A DNA stretch of 64,000 bases from positions 2,728,001-2,792,000 of the forward strand of contig NZ_CP073089.1 of the NCBI RefSeq assembly GCF_018137945.1, read 5' to 3'. The notes below the pieces were generated by a model. The model did no database searches. It was given only the letters and a program-made list of their open reading frames with translations, and was not told the origin of the DNA. Shown here one piece after another: positions 55,901 to 63,800 of this stretch; position 1 is the first letter of the stretch, and every line of letters starts with the position of its first letter. A program made the position numbers and the translations under genes. This DNA comes from Brevibacterium sp. W7.2. Lineage in GTDB: Bacteria > Actinomycetota > Actinomycetes > Actinomycetales > Brevibacteriaceae.

Positions 55901-56019
55901 CGCTGAGCATCCGCGCCAAGCACTTCATCGATTCGATCCGTGCGATGTACGCCGGTGTCCCCGTCGCCGCAGAGGATCCTGCGCCGACGATCGGCGGACC
56001 CGGGGCCAAGGGCGACTGA
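52951..56019 (+). CDS. ATP-grasp enzyme with 525-residue low-complexity N-terminal region
   Basis: 1022 residues. Residues 1-360 are almost only Ala, Ser, Thr and Lys (units such as SKSAASKSAAKSSATK, EKKPAAAT), like histone-H1-type tails; 360-525 are Ala/Pro-rich. From about 530 a folded enzyme begins (LRRPLRNISEVRHFFRTNQ, PIYFIGATPFNLLGLDRW). ATP-grasp hallmarks: glycine-rich PYGDSGKTT (713-721), the acidic strand RGFFEVDVLVDLD and the metal-binding ELNPR (841-845) followed by ISGASAITN. A carboxylate-amine or similar ligase is expected; the often seen label biotin carboxylase is not justified without a carboxylase partner. No signal peptide. 42 bp before a serine hydrolase, so an operon. 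Confidence 0.78.
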   Translation: MTNHPSSSTTPTTKNDKASGGGAGSTRRTAATKSAGSSTSTSTAGSAAKTKPAASKTASKSTSSKSTNSTSTAKASDSKSAAKSSTSKSSATKASTSKASAAKKPAAKATASKSAASKSAAKSSATKTSASTSATTASTSTSGTKKPAAATKASASTSAEKKPAAATTGANSAASAPTTSSMSAGAAAKTTAAKSAARTVAEKGSAQAAPAKSAAPKSGSAAATTATGSSPSAASTSTPSTTKTSTASTKTSAAKSPAGAAKSSSSAKTAATSTASKPAASAPAASNSTASKPTASTSPASKSAASAPAASKSTASKSAAAAGKKPAAAKTAGSSAKASTAKAAATTATPSAEKKRAVKDGVAVPGPRSADEQTVAAATAAANAAVPPAAAVSAPAAAEPALPPAPEELELPPAPPEPALAGAAPVGAAPVGAAAPGAPAAAPAAAPVPPAPAAAAPAAAMAAPAATTAAPAAAPVAPPAAPGTPAAPAAPAAPAAPAPAVPADPSAGDPADAEVHVGTDAAYAGKEADNVQLRRPLRNISEVRHFFRTNQTPIYFIGATPFNLLGLDRWVRNFSYITYYDGWDGAHPRVFSPRYKPFVEFESGEAINNWLLLNAEVRAHMTRNVPHGERPKVAMVFFDEETERICRELGYDLILPSAKLRNQLDSKIETTKLGNEAGAYSVPNVLTTADTYEELTKASVAEGLGTDLVVQTPYGDSGKTTFFIASEEEWDKHKDDIIGEQLKVMKRINNTPVAVEAVITSSGVVVGPFLTELAGFPELTPYKGGWCGNEMTPDVLTADQRGRARELVRRMGEGLRKRGYRGFFEVDVLVDLDTNDVYLGELNPRISGASAITNVTAGAYADVPLFLFHLLEYLDVEFDLDVDEINERWEELSGADEWSQMVIKETAPITEYITHSPLTGQYYLDQYGTLTYKRAALDWHPLQNGSEVFFLRIYGAGEYRWKGADLGVLVTKNPLQVDASGKKSLSIRAKHFIDSIRAMYAGVPVAAEDPAPTIGGPGAKGD

Positions 56020-56061
56020 TAGTCTCAGTCCGACCCCCAGCACAGATCGAAGAGGTGAAGT

Positions 56062-57324
56062 GTGTCCGAGACATCATCGGATCCGACCCTGACCGACCCC
56101 GCGGAGTTCGTCGACCCCGCATCCGCCGAGGCGGTGGCACCTGCTGAGGCAGCTCTGCCCGCCGAGGCGGTCGAGGTCGACCGCGACAACTGGCAGGACG
56201 CCGACAAGGTCCACTGGTCCTTCCAGCACGTCGACGAGGTGCTGCCGACGACGCCGATCTCCCGCGGGGACGGCCCGGTCGCCGAGTTCGCCGCCGACCT
56301 CCAGGACCTCGGCGAGGTCGAGATCCCCGAGACGGAGTTCTCCGAGGCCCGCACCGTCCGCAGCGTCATCGACGACTCCGACACCGACGGCTGGATGGTC
56401 GTCCACCACGGCACCGTGCTGACCGAGGAGTACTTCGGCGGCATGCAGCCGGAGACCGAGCACCTCCTCATGTCGGTGAGCAAGTCGCTCGTCGGCACCG
56501 TCGCCGGCGTCCTCGTCGGGGCAGGGGAGATCGACACCGGCAGGCTCGTCACGGACTACGTGCCCGAGCTCGCCGACTCCGGCTATGCGGGGGCGACGGT
56601 GCGCGACATCCTCGACATGCGCTCGGGCATCAGGTTCTCCGAGGACTATCTCGACCCCGACTCCGAGGTGCGCCAGATCGAGCGGTCCATCGGCTGGTCG
56701 GAGACCGACCCCGGCGATGCCAAGGGCATGTACGCCTACCTGCGCACGCTCGAGGCGAAGTCCGAGCACGGCGGCCCGTTCGAGTACCGCTCGTGTGAGA
56801 CCGACGTCCTCGGCTGGGTGTGCGAGAAGGTCGCCGGGCAGAGCATGCAGACGCTCATGTCCCGTGTCCTGTGGTCGCGCATCGGCGCCGAACGCGACGC
56901 CCTCATCGCCACCGATCAGTTCGGGGTGGGGATGTTCGACGGCGGGATCAACGCGACCCTGCGCGACCTCGCCCGCTTCGGGTACCTCTACTCGAATCGG
57001 GGGCTGTCGCTGACCGGCGAACAGGTGGTGCCGACCTCATGGATCGGCGACACCCTGACCGGCAGCGAGGACACCCGGCAGGCGTTCGCCGACAGTCCCG
57101 GAGACAACCGCATGCCGGGCGGGATGTATCGGAACCAGTTCTGGTTCCCCTTCCCCGACTCGCATGCGTTCCTCGCCCTCGGCATCCACGGGCAGATGGT
57201 CTACATCAACCCGGGGGCCTCGTTCGTCGGCGTCAAGCTCTCGAGCTGGGGCCTGCCGCAGGACGCGAAGAAGCTCTTCCCCACGATCCGCGCCTTCGAC
57301 GCCCTCGCCAAAGCCGTCAACTGA
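56062..57324 (+). CDS. Class-C beta-lactamase-fold serine hydrolase (6-aminohexanoate-dimer-hydrolase type)
   Basis: 420 residues, GTG start after GAGGTGA. Catalytic SxxK is Ser138-Val-Ser-Lys141 (LLMSVSKSLVG); Tyr242 (FEYRSCETDVLGWV) takes the place of the YxN tyrosine; HGQ at 376-378 (LGIHGQMVYINP) stands for KTG/HxG. This set is that of the NylB branch of family S12 rather than a true beta-lactamase. The first 60 residues are acidic and Ala-rich with no signal peptide, so it acts in the cytoplasm. As partner of an ATP-grasp ligase it may hydrolyse an amide or ester of the ligase product or precursor. Confidence 0.82.
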   Translation: MSETSSDPTLTDPAEFVDPASAEAVAPAEAALPAEAVEVDRDNWQDADKVHWSFQHVDEVLPTTPISRGDGPVAEFAADLQDLGEVEIPETEFSEARTVRSVIDDSDTDGWMVVHHGTVLTEEYFGGMQPETEHLLMSVSKSLVGTVAGVLVGAGEIDTGRLVTDYVPELADSGYAGATVRDILDMRSGIRFSEDYLDPDSEVRQIERSIGWSETDPGDAKGMYAYLRTLEAKSEHGGPFEYRSCETDVLGWVCEKVAGQSMQTLMSRVLWSRIGAERDALIATDQFGVGMFDGGINATLRDLARFGYLYSNRGLSLTGEQVVPTSWIGDTLTGSEDTRQAFADSPGDNRMPGGMYRNQFWFPFPDSHAFLALGIHGQMVYINPGASFVGVKLSSWGLPQDAKKLFPTIRAFDALAKAVN

Positions 57325-57428
57325 CACCCTGCGCTCTCCCCTCCCACCGACGCGCGCACAACGAAGTCATTCACGGGTCACTGAAAGTCACGGGGCCGTA
57401 ACCGGGCCTGATTTCCACTGGCCGGGAC

Positions 57429-57458
57429 TGTAATCTTTGGGCACGTTCCTTCCCAAAG
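57429..57458 (+). promoter_or_regulatory. Possible promoter/operator of the LuxR-type regulator gene
   Basis: TGTAAT (57429-57434) resembles a -10 and is followed directly by an inverted repeat CTTTGGG-10 bases-CCCAAAG (57435-57458), about 90 bases before the start. No good -35 is visible. The repeat could bind a regulator or form a small leader hairpin. Confidence 0.4.
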
Positions 57459-57548
57459 GAGCTGCAGCGCGCGTTCGCTGCCACCGCGGCCCGACATCCA
57501 CCGCATCGGATGCCGGGCCGCGGCGCAGAGACAACTGAAGGCACCCAT

Positions 57549-59831
57549 GTGAATCCCCATTCGACATCCACCCCCTCCCCCGAGCCCGGCGCTTTCGACC
57601 TCTTCCTCGGCCCCCGCATCATCGAGGAGAAGCGGTTCGCGTGCCGGGTGGCCACTGAATTCCCCGACACCGACCTCGCCGTGGCGACGGTCACCTCCCT
57701 CTTCGACCTCACCGCCGGTCGGATCCGCATCGCCCGCGACGTCATCGTCGGCGCCGACCGCGCCCAGGTCGACCTCGACGCCCTCGAATCCGATCGGTTC
57801 AGCACCCTCCTCGTCCCCCTCGGCGAGGATTCGGAGCTCACCGGCCACCTCGGCGAGGTCCCTCCCGCCGTGCGCCTCCTCCAGGTGCTCGCCCATGTCA
57901 GCGTCATCGACCAGCCGACCGTGGCGCTGGCCCGACAGGCGATCCCCCGGCTCGAAGCGGTCGATGCCACCGGTCTGCCGAGCATCGACGAGATGACCTC
58001 CCAGCTCGTCTTCGCCGGTCTGCTGCGCATCGACACGGACCGTCCGGGCACCTACGCGATGCCCGGCCTCGTCCGCTCCGTGGCCCGCCGCTTCGACCAG
58101 ACGCCGGCCCCGAGCGGGCTGACGGCCCGGCGGGCGCTCAGCTGCGAGCTCGAGGAGTCGTTCCGCTCGCTGCTCGACATCGGCACGTTCCGTCTCGAGG
58201 CGATCTTCGGTCTCATCGCCGACCTCGAGGCGTGGTCCCTGCTCGCCGAGGTGTGGGCCGAGCGCGGCTTCAACGTCTTCTACCCCGAGTTCCTCACCGC
58301 CGTCCGCGCGATCCTCTCCGCCCCTGCCTCGGCGGCGCGCGGCTCCCTCGTCCTCGCCGAGGCCCAGAGCGCTGCCCGGGAGATCGCGAACATCTCCACG
58401 CGCACCGGGTCGACGGATCCGCGCGAGGTCCTTGCGCTCGTCACCTTCGACCGCCTCGATGTGCCGACCCTCGAGCAGGAGCGGGTGCGCCTCGACAACG
58501 GCGACTTCACCGCCAACGAGGTGGCCGTGATGACGTTGCGCTCGATGCGCGACCGCCGGCAGCACGGCGACCTCGACGGCGGGGTGCGGGCGGCCGAGGA
58601 GGGCAACCAGTACCTCTTCGCCCGACAGTCCCAGGCCGCACCCCTGTCGCGTCTCTACGATGCCCGTCTGCTCATGGAGCGCGGGCTCGATCTCGCGCGG
58701 TCCGGTGATGTCCGGCGCGGCCAGGACCTCGTCGACCGGGCGGTGACGATCTCCGAGACGATCCTCCCGTTCGACCCGTACCCGCTCGTGCCGGGGCTCG
58801 CGATCGCGGCGCTCGGCCATGTCGCCGCCGGGTTCGGCCCGAAGAGCGAGGGCTGTCTGCGCCGGTATGACGAGCTGCGGTCGCGGTTCGACTTCCACAC
58901 GCTGCAGACGGACTTCATCGCCAACACCCCGCGCCTGCACCGGGCTCTCGACCAGCTCGACCTCGAGGCCTCCGCTGCGGCGATCGCGATCTCCAAGCGC
59001 CTGGCCCCGGACCAGCTGGGGTCGCGGGTGTACCGCTACGGGGAGGTCCTCCACAACGTCTACTCCGGAACGGCGGGCCTCTATCTCAAGGAGCATTCGC
59101 TCGCGCCGGAGAACCAGGTGACGAACACCGATCTGCAGATCGTCGGGTCCGCGTACTCCCTCATGACGATCCTCACCGTCGCCACCGGGGCCCTGCGGGA
59201 GGCGCAGGCGCTCGCGGCGCAGGCGCCCCTCGTCGACCGCAAGCACGGGCTCTCCCGGGCTCGGGTCGGCTTCGCGCTCGGGCAGTACGACGTCGTCGAC
59301 TCCTCGACCTCGCATGTGCTCATCACGGGCACCGACCCGAAGAAGAAGGGGTCGGCGCTCGCGCTGCGGGCGGCGTCGATGCACCGCCGGGGCCGGGAGA
59401 CGGCGGCGCTGGCCGATGTCGACAACGCCCTCGACTACTGCATCGTCGCGGGCTCCGTGCTGCCCCTGGCCCTGCTGCCCTCGGACATCAGGGAGGCGTT
59501 CGTCCGGGCCACCGCGTCCTCCCGGCAGTGGGATCTCATCGCCGCGACGTTCGAACTCGTCCCGGTCACCGGCGAGGAGCTGCGTGCGCGTCTGCTCGCG
59601 CTGCCGCAGACCTTCTTCGAGGCGCAGGTCGAGAATCGTCTGCTCGATTCGCAGGAGCTCGATCTGCTCTTCCGGCTCGAGAAGGCGACCCCGCTCGCAC
59701 GGATCGCCGCCGACCTCTCCCTGGCCGAGGGCACGGTGAAGAACCGTCTCTCCGCGATCTACCGGAAGCTCGGGGTGCGCAACCGTCGCGACGCCGTCGA
59801 ATACGGCTACCGCAACGGCTACTTCAGCTGA
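57549..59831 (+). CDS. Large LuxR-type transcriptional regulator without a P-loop
   Basis: 760 residues from the GTG at 57549 (GAAGG seven bases upstream). The last 65 residues are a LuxR/GerE helix-turn-helix (PLARIAADLSLAEGTVKNRLSAIYRKLGVRNRRDAVEYG). The preceding 690 residues are mainly helical and Ala/Leu-rich, like the TPR-type arm of LAL/MalT regulators, but I see no Walker A (GxxxxGKT) at the N-terminus, so the usual ATPase switch seems missing. The signal is unknown. It stands 224 bp after the hydrolase gene, possibly its regulator, but could be independent. Confidence 0.78.
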   Translation: MNPHSTSTPSPEPGAFDLFLGPRIIEEKRFACRVATEFPDTDLAVATVTSLFDLTAGRIRIARDVIVGADRAQVDLDALESDRFSTLLVPLGEDSELTGHLGEVPPAVRLLQVLAHVSVIDQPTVALARQAIPRLEAVDATGLPSIDEMTSQLVFAGLLRIDTDRPGTYAMPGLVRSVARRFDQTPAPSGLTARRALSCELEESFRSLLDIGTFRLEAIFGLIADLEAWSLLAEVWAERGFNVFYPEFLTAVRAILSAPASAARGSLVLAEAQSAAREIANISTRTGSTDPREVLALVTFDRLDVPTLEQERVRLDNGDFTANEVAVMTLRSMRDRRQHGDLDGGVRAAEEGNQYLFARQSQAAPLSRLYDARLLMERGLDLARSGDVRRGQDLVDRAVTISETILPFDPYPLVPGLAIAALGHVAAGFGPKSEGCLRRYDELRSRFDFHTLQTDFIANTPRLHRALDQLDLEASAAAIAISKRLAPDQLGSRVYRYGEVLHNVYSGTAGLYLKEHSLAPENQVTNTDLQIVGSAYSLMTILTVATGALREAQALAAQAPLVDRKHGLSRARVGFALGQYDVVDSSTSHVLITGTDPKKKGSALALRAASMHRRGRETAALADVDNALDYCIVAGSVLPLALLPSDIREAFVRATASSRQWDLIAATFELVPVTGEELRARLLALPQTFFEAQVENRLLDSQELDLLFRLEKATPLARIAADLSLAEGTVKNRLSAIYRKLGVRNRRDAVEYGYRNGYFS

Positions 59832-59837
59832 CGGCGG

Positions 59838-59893
59838 GAGAACGCGCCTGGGCCGGTCGGGGTCGTGACTCCGACCGGCCCTGGCGCGTTCTC
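59838..59893. terminator. Long bidirectional hairpin between LuxR gene and fprA
   Basis: GAGAACGCGCC and GGCCGGTCGG pair with CCGACCGGCC and GGCGCGTTCTC (11 + 10 bp, one 2x2 mismatch) around a 10-base loop. It begins 6 bases after the regulator stop and ends 17 bases before the convergent fprA stop, so it can serve both genes. No U-tract. Confidence 0.7.
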
Positions 59894-59910
59894 GGGTATC
59901 CGGGGTGTGT

Positions 59911-61311
59911 TCAGCTCACGGACTGGGCGCGGGCCTCATCGCGGGCTGCGGCGAGCATGCCCTCACGGGTGGCGATCTTCACCCGCTCACGACCCTCAGC
60001 CTCCCCAGCCGCCTTCTCGGCAGCCTCGACCCGGTGGTACCCCTGCCAATCGACGAAATCCACACCCTTGGATTCGAGGAGATCGACGATCGCCGACTCC
60101 TCGGGGAACACCGGCTCCGCCAACACTCCGGCATTCCGGTCCCCGAGGATTTGGCCGATCGTCTCCAGGGCGTCACCCTTCGTGTGCCCGATCAGACCCA
60201 CCGGGCCGCGCTTGATCCACCCCGTCGCGTACACGCCGGGCACCACATCAGCGCCCGCCGCCTCCGCCTGATCCAAGGTGTCGACGACGCGCCCCTCATG
60301 GTTGGGGATGACGCCCTTGCGCGGGTCGAACGGCAGCTGCGGCAACGCCGTACCCGCATATCCGACAGCACGGTAGACGGCATCGAACTCCCAGTCCGTC
60401 ACCACCCCGGTGCCGCGAACATTGCCCGTCCCATCGAGTTCCTGTCGCTCCGTCCGCAGACCAGTCACCCGACCCTCGCCGAGGATCTCGACCGGGGCAT
60501 GGAGGAAGTGCAGATGCAGACGGCGAGCAGCTCCCGCCGGTTCACGCAGCGTGAAGTCCGTCAGAGTCTTCGCGACCTGCTTGACCTGGTTGGACGATTC
60601 GATCGCCTCCAGCGAGCCGTCATCGAACTCGAAGTCCTCCGGATAGACGATGATGTCGACATCCGGCACATGCCCGAGCTCACGCAGCTCGAGCGGCGTG
60701 AACTTCGCCTGCGCCGGGCCCCTGCGCCCGAAGACATGGACGTCGGTGACCTTCGAGGACTTCAGACCCTCGTACACATGATCGGGGATCTCCGTGACAT
60801 GCATGTCATCGGCCTGCTTGGCGAGCACGCGCGCGACATCGAGTGCGACGTTGCCATTGCCGATCACCGCGACCCGTTCCGCGTCGAGCGGCCAGTCCTG
60901 GGCCACATCCGGATGCGAGTCATACCAGTTGACGAAATCCGCCGCACCGAACGACCCCTCAAGATCCACACCGGGGATCGTCAACGCCGCATCCGTGATG
61001 CAGCCGGTGGAGAAGATCACCGCATCGTAGCGATCCGTGAGCTCATCGAGAGTGATGTCGGTGCCGTAGTCGACGTTGGAGAACAACCGGATGTCGCCCC
61101 GATCCAGCACCTTGATCAGGGCATTGATGATGCCCTTGATCCGCGGATGATCCGGCGCCACCCCATAGCGGACCAGACCGAACGGCGTCGGCAGACGCTC
61201 GAAGAGATCAATGCTGACGTCGAAATCACGCTCAGCCTTCGTCAGCAGATCAGCCGCATAGATTCCGGCAGGACCGGCACCCACAATGGCCACACGGAAC
61301 GGACGAGTCAT
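59911..61311 (-). CDS. fprA: Ferredoxin-NADP(+) reductase, FprA type
   Basis: 466 residues. FAD site VAIVGAGPAGIYAADLLTKA at 7-26, the adrenodoxin-reductase hallmark LFERLPTPFGLVRYGVAPDHP, NADP site VAVIGNGNVALDVARVL and FGRRGPAQAKFT, and the C-terminal GWIKRGPVGLIGHTKGDA. It passes electrons between NADPH and ferredoxin. The ferredoxin gene lies 28 bp upstream and both follow sulfate-activation genes, so it likely feeds sulfite reduction, as fpr2 does in corynebacteria. AGGTGA precedes the ATG. Confidence 0.93.
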   Translation of the reverse strand: MTRPFRVAIVGAGPAGIYAADLLTKAERDFDVSIDLFERLPTPFGLVRYGVAPDHPRIKGIINALIKVLDRGDIRLFSNVDYGTDITLDELTDRYDAVIFSTGCITDAALTIPGVDLEGSFGAADFVNWYDSHPDVAQDWPLDAERVAVIGNGNVALDVARVLAKQADDMHVTEIPDHVYEGLKSSKVTDVHVFGRRGPAQAKFTPLELRELGHVPDVDIIVYPEDFEFDDGSLEAIESSNQVKQVAKTLTDFTLREPAGAARRLHLHFLHAPVEILGEGRVTGLRTERQELDGTGNVRGTGVVTDWEFDAVYRAVGYAGTALPQLPFDPRKGVIPNHEGRVVDTLDQAEAAGADVVPGVYATGWIKRGPVGLIGHTKGDALETIGQILGDRNAGVLAEPVFPEESAIVDLLESKGVDFVDWQGYHRVEAAEKAAGEAEGRERVKIATREGMLAAARDEARAQSVS

Positions 61312-61339
61312 GGTTCACCTCAGGTCTTTCGTTGTCGTT

Positions 61340-61666
61340 TCAGTCGTCGGTGTCCTGCGGCGGGAGCGCCGCGATGAGGGGATGGTCGAAGCTGCTCGGT
61401 CCGAAGCCGGCCGCACCTCCGGGTGAGCCGATGTCGGCGAAGAATTCGACGTTCGCCGTGTAGTAGGACTCCCATTCCTCGGGGACGTCGTCTTCGTAGT
61501 AGATCGCCTCGACGGGGCACACGGGTTCGCAGGCGCCGCAGTCGACGCATTCGTCGGGTTGGATGTAGAGGCTGCGTTCGCCCTCGTAGATGCAGTCGAC
61601 GGGGCACTCCTCGATGCAGGCCTTGTCCTTCACGTCGACGCAGGGCTGCGCGATGATGTACGTCAT
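61340..61666 (-). CDS. fdxA: 7Fe ferredoxin
   Basis: 108 residues. CVDVKDKACIEECPVDC supplies a [3Fe-4S] site (the second cysteine of one CxxC is replaced, giving a CxxxxxxC spacing) plus CVDCGACEPVCP for the [4Fe-4S] cluster, followed by VEAIYYEDDVPEEWESYY, typical of actinobacterial FdxA. Electron carrier for the adjacent reductase. It overlaps cobA by four bases. Confidence 0.93.
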   Translation of the reverse strand: MTYIIAQPCVDVKDKACIEECPVDCIYEGERSLYIQPDECVDCGACEPVCPVEAIYYEDDVPEEWESYYTANVEFFADIGSPGGAAGFGPSSFDHPLIAALPPQDTDD

Positions 61667-62472
61667 GGGGTCCTTGTCATGGTCAGGGCGGAGAGGAAGT
61701 CGGCCGGGTTGACCTCGGTGAAGGCCCCGGCGGCGTACGGGCTCAGGCGCACGACGTCGCCGACGACGACGACCGCGGGGTTGCGGACTCCGCGCCGGGC
61801 GGCTTGGAAGGCGATGGTCTCCAGGGTGCCGACGGTGACGCGCTGCCCGGCACCGTAGCCGTCTTCGATGATGGCGACCGGGCAGTCGCCGCCGCGCTCC
61901 CCGCCGGCGAGCACCATCGCCGAGTGCGCGAGGGTGCCGATGCCCATGAGGACGACGACGGTGTGGTCGCGTCCCCCGCCGAGGCCGGTGAGCTGATCGT
62001 GGCCGGTGATGACCGTGTACGCGGTCGCGAGGTGGCGGTGGGTGAGCGGGATGCCGGCGACGGCGGGCACGGAGTTCGCGCTCGTCACCCCGGGCACGAC
62101 ACGGGCGTCGATGCCCGCCGCGTGCAGGTGGGCGAGCTCTTCGCCGCCGCGGCCGAAGACGAACGGGTCGCCGCCCTTGAGACGGACGACGCGACGCCCG
62201 GCGCGGGCCTGCTCGACGAGGATCTCGTTGATCCGCTCCTGCGGCACCGGGTGGTGTCCCGGGTTCTTGCCGACGTCGATGATCTCGGCCTCCAGGGGTG
62301 CTCCCCTCTCCGCGGTGAGCTCGTCGATGACGGTGCGCGCGCCGAGGCGGTCGGCGACGATGACGTCGGCGGCCTCGAGGGCGCGCAGCCCGCGGACGGT
62401 GAGGAGGTCGAGCGTGCCCGGTCCGGCGCCGATGAGGAGGACGCTGCCGGGAGCGAAGTCGGTCGTCCTCAT
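61663..62472 (-). CDS. cobA: Uroporphyrinogen-III C-methyltransferase
   Basis: 269 residues. SAM-binding GSVLLIGAGPGTLDLLTVRG, then RLKGGDPFVFGRGGEEL and VVPGVTSANSVPAVAGIPLTHR, the signatures of SUMT/CysG-A. It makes precorrin-2, here most likely for sirohaem needed by sulfite reductase. Four-base overlaps with cysN and fdxA show a tight operon. No CysG dehydrogenase/chelatase half is fused. Confidence 0.94.
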   Translation of the reverse strand: MRTTDFAPGSVLLIGAGPGTLDLLTVRGLRALEAADVIVADRLGARTVIDELTAERGAPLEAEIIDVGKNPGHHPVPQERINEILVEQARAGRRVVRLKGGDPFVFGRGGEELAHLHAAGIDARVVPGVTSANSVPAVAGIPLTHRHLATAYTVITGHDQLTGLGGGRDHTVVVLMGIGTLAHSAMVLAGGERGGDCPVAIIEDGYGAGQRVTVGTLETIAFQAARRGVRNPAVVVVGDVVRLSPYAAGAFTEVNPADFLSALTMTRTP

Positions 62473-63800
62473 GCTCCTGCCTCCGTCGGGGTCTGCTCCG
62501 CGGGGGTGTGGATGCCGGCGGCGACGGTCGCCCCGGTCTGCGGGTCGATGACGAGGAAGCCCCCGGCCCGGCCCTGCTCGCGGAAGTCCGGCAGCGGCAG
62601 CGCGGTGCTCAGGCGCACCGTGGCTGTGCCGATGTCGTTGCCGGCGAGCACCTCGGCGGGTTCGGAGTCGTTCGTCGTGAGGTTGCGTCGGGAGTCGATC
62701 GTCACGATCCCCTTGACCGTCGACGTGCCCGCTTTGACGAGCACGCGGTCACCGGTGCGCAGGCCCGCCGCGGTGAAGGGGAAGACCTCGGCGCGCAGGG
62801 TCGTGCGCGCCGGCGGCAGGGACCCGGCGGCGGCGAGCACGCTGCCGCGGGCGGTGTCGATGTCGTCGGCGAGTCGCAGCGCCACCGACAGGGGTGCCCC
62901 GGCGGTCTCGCGGGAACCGTCGGCGGTGTCGATGCCGACGACGCGGGTGCGCATCCCGGCGGGGTGGACGTCGATCTCATCGCCGACGCTGATCCGCCCC
63001 GAGGTGATCTGCCCGGTCACGGCCCGGTAGTCGCGGTAGGCTTCGGCGTCGAGTCCCGGGGCCAGTCCGCCCTGGGGGCGCAGCACCGACTGGACGTCGA
63101 GCCGGAAGGGCTCGAGGTCGGCGGTGTCCTCCTCGATGCTCGGCAGGGTCTCGAGCAGCTCGAGCAGGGAGGGACCGGAGTACCAGGGGGTGTTCGCCGA
63201 GGTGGTCGCGACGTTGTCCCCGGCGAGCGCAGAGACCGGGATGAGGTGCGCGGTGTCGAGGCCGATCTGGTCGGTGATCTCCTCGACCTCACGGGCCACC
63301 TCGGCGAAGGCGTCCGCATCGTAGCCGAGGAGGTCGATCTTGTTGATCGCGACGATGACGTGGCGGATGCCGAGCCGGTGGACGACGGTGAGGTGGCGCC
63401 GGGTCTGCTCGGTCGCGCCGTTGCGGGCGTCGATGAGGACGACGACGGCATCAGCGGTCGTCGCGCCCGTGACCATGTTGCGGGTGTACTGGACGTGTCC
63501 CGGGCAGTCGGCGAGGATGAACGAGCGGCGGTCGGTCGCGAAGTACCGGTAGGCGACGTCGATCGTGATGCCCTGTTCGCGTTCGGCGCGCAGCCCGTCG
63601 GTCAGCAGGGCGAAGTCGAATTCGCCGCCGACGAAGCCGCGTTCGGCGCTCGTGGCCGTGACCTGCGCGAGCTGGTCGGCGAGGATCGCCTTCGCGTCGT
63701 GGAGGAGGCGGCCGACGAGCGTCGACTTCCCGTCGTCGACGGACCCGGCGGTCGCGAAGCGCAGCAGGGTCTTCGTGGTGGTGGGGGCGATGGTCGTCAT
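62469..63800 (-). CDS. cysN: Sulfate adenylyltransferase large subunit
   Basis: 443 residues. GTPase motifs G1 GSVDDGKST (19-27), switch region EQGITIDVAYRYF, DCPGH near residue 97 and NKIDLLGYD, followed by the EF-Tu-like beta domains. It stimulates ATP sulfurylase activity of CysD by GTP hydrolysis. No fused CysC kinase domain. It starts one base overlapping the cysD stop. Confidence 0.95.
   Translation of the reverse strand: MTTIAPTTTKTLLRFATAGSVDDGKSTLVGRLLHDAKAILADQLAQVTATSAERGFVGGEFDFALLTDGLRAEREQGITIDVAYRYFATDRRSFILADCPGHVQYTRNMVTGATTADAVVVLIDARNGATEQTRRHLTVVHRLGIRHVIVAINKIDLLGYDADAFAEVAREVEEITDQIGLDTAHLIPVSALAGDNVATTSANTPWYSGPSLLELLETLPSIEEDTADLEPFRLDVQSVLRPQGGLAPGLDAEAYRDYRAVTGQITSGRISVGDEIDVHPAGMRTRVVGIDTADGSRETAGAPLSVALRLADDIDTARGSVLAAAGSLPPARTTLRAEVFPFTAAGLRTGDRVLVKAGTSTVKGIVTIDSRRNLTTNDSEPAEVLAGNDIGTATVRLSTALPLPDFREQGRAGGFLVIDPQTGATVAAGIHTPAEQTPTEAGA

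Noticed and set aside
52951..56019. Calling the ATP-grasp protein biotin carboxylase
   Set aside because: No biotin carboxyl carrier or carboxyltransferase is present and the N-terminal half is unlike any acyl-CoA carboxylase; only the ATP-grasp fold is supported.
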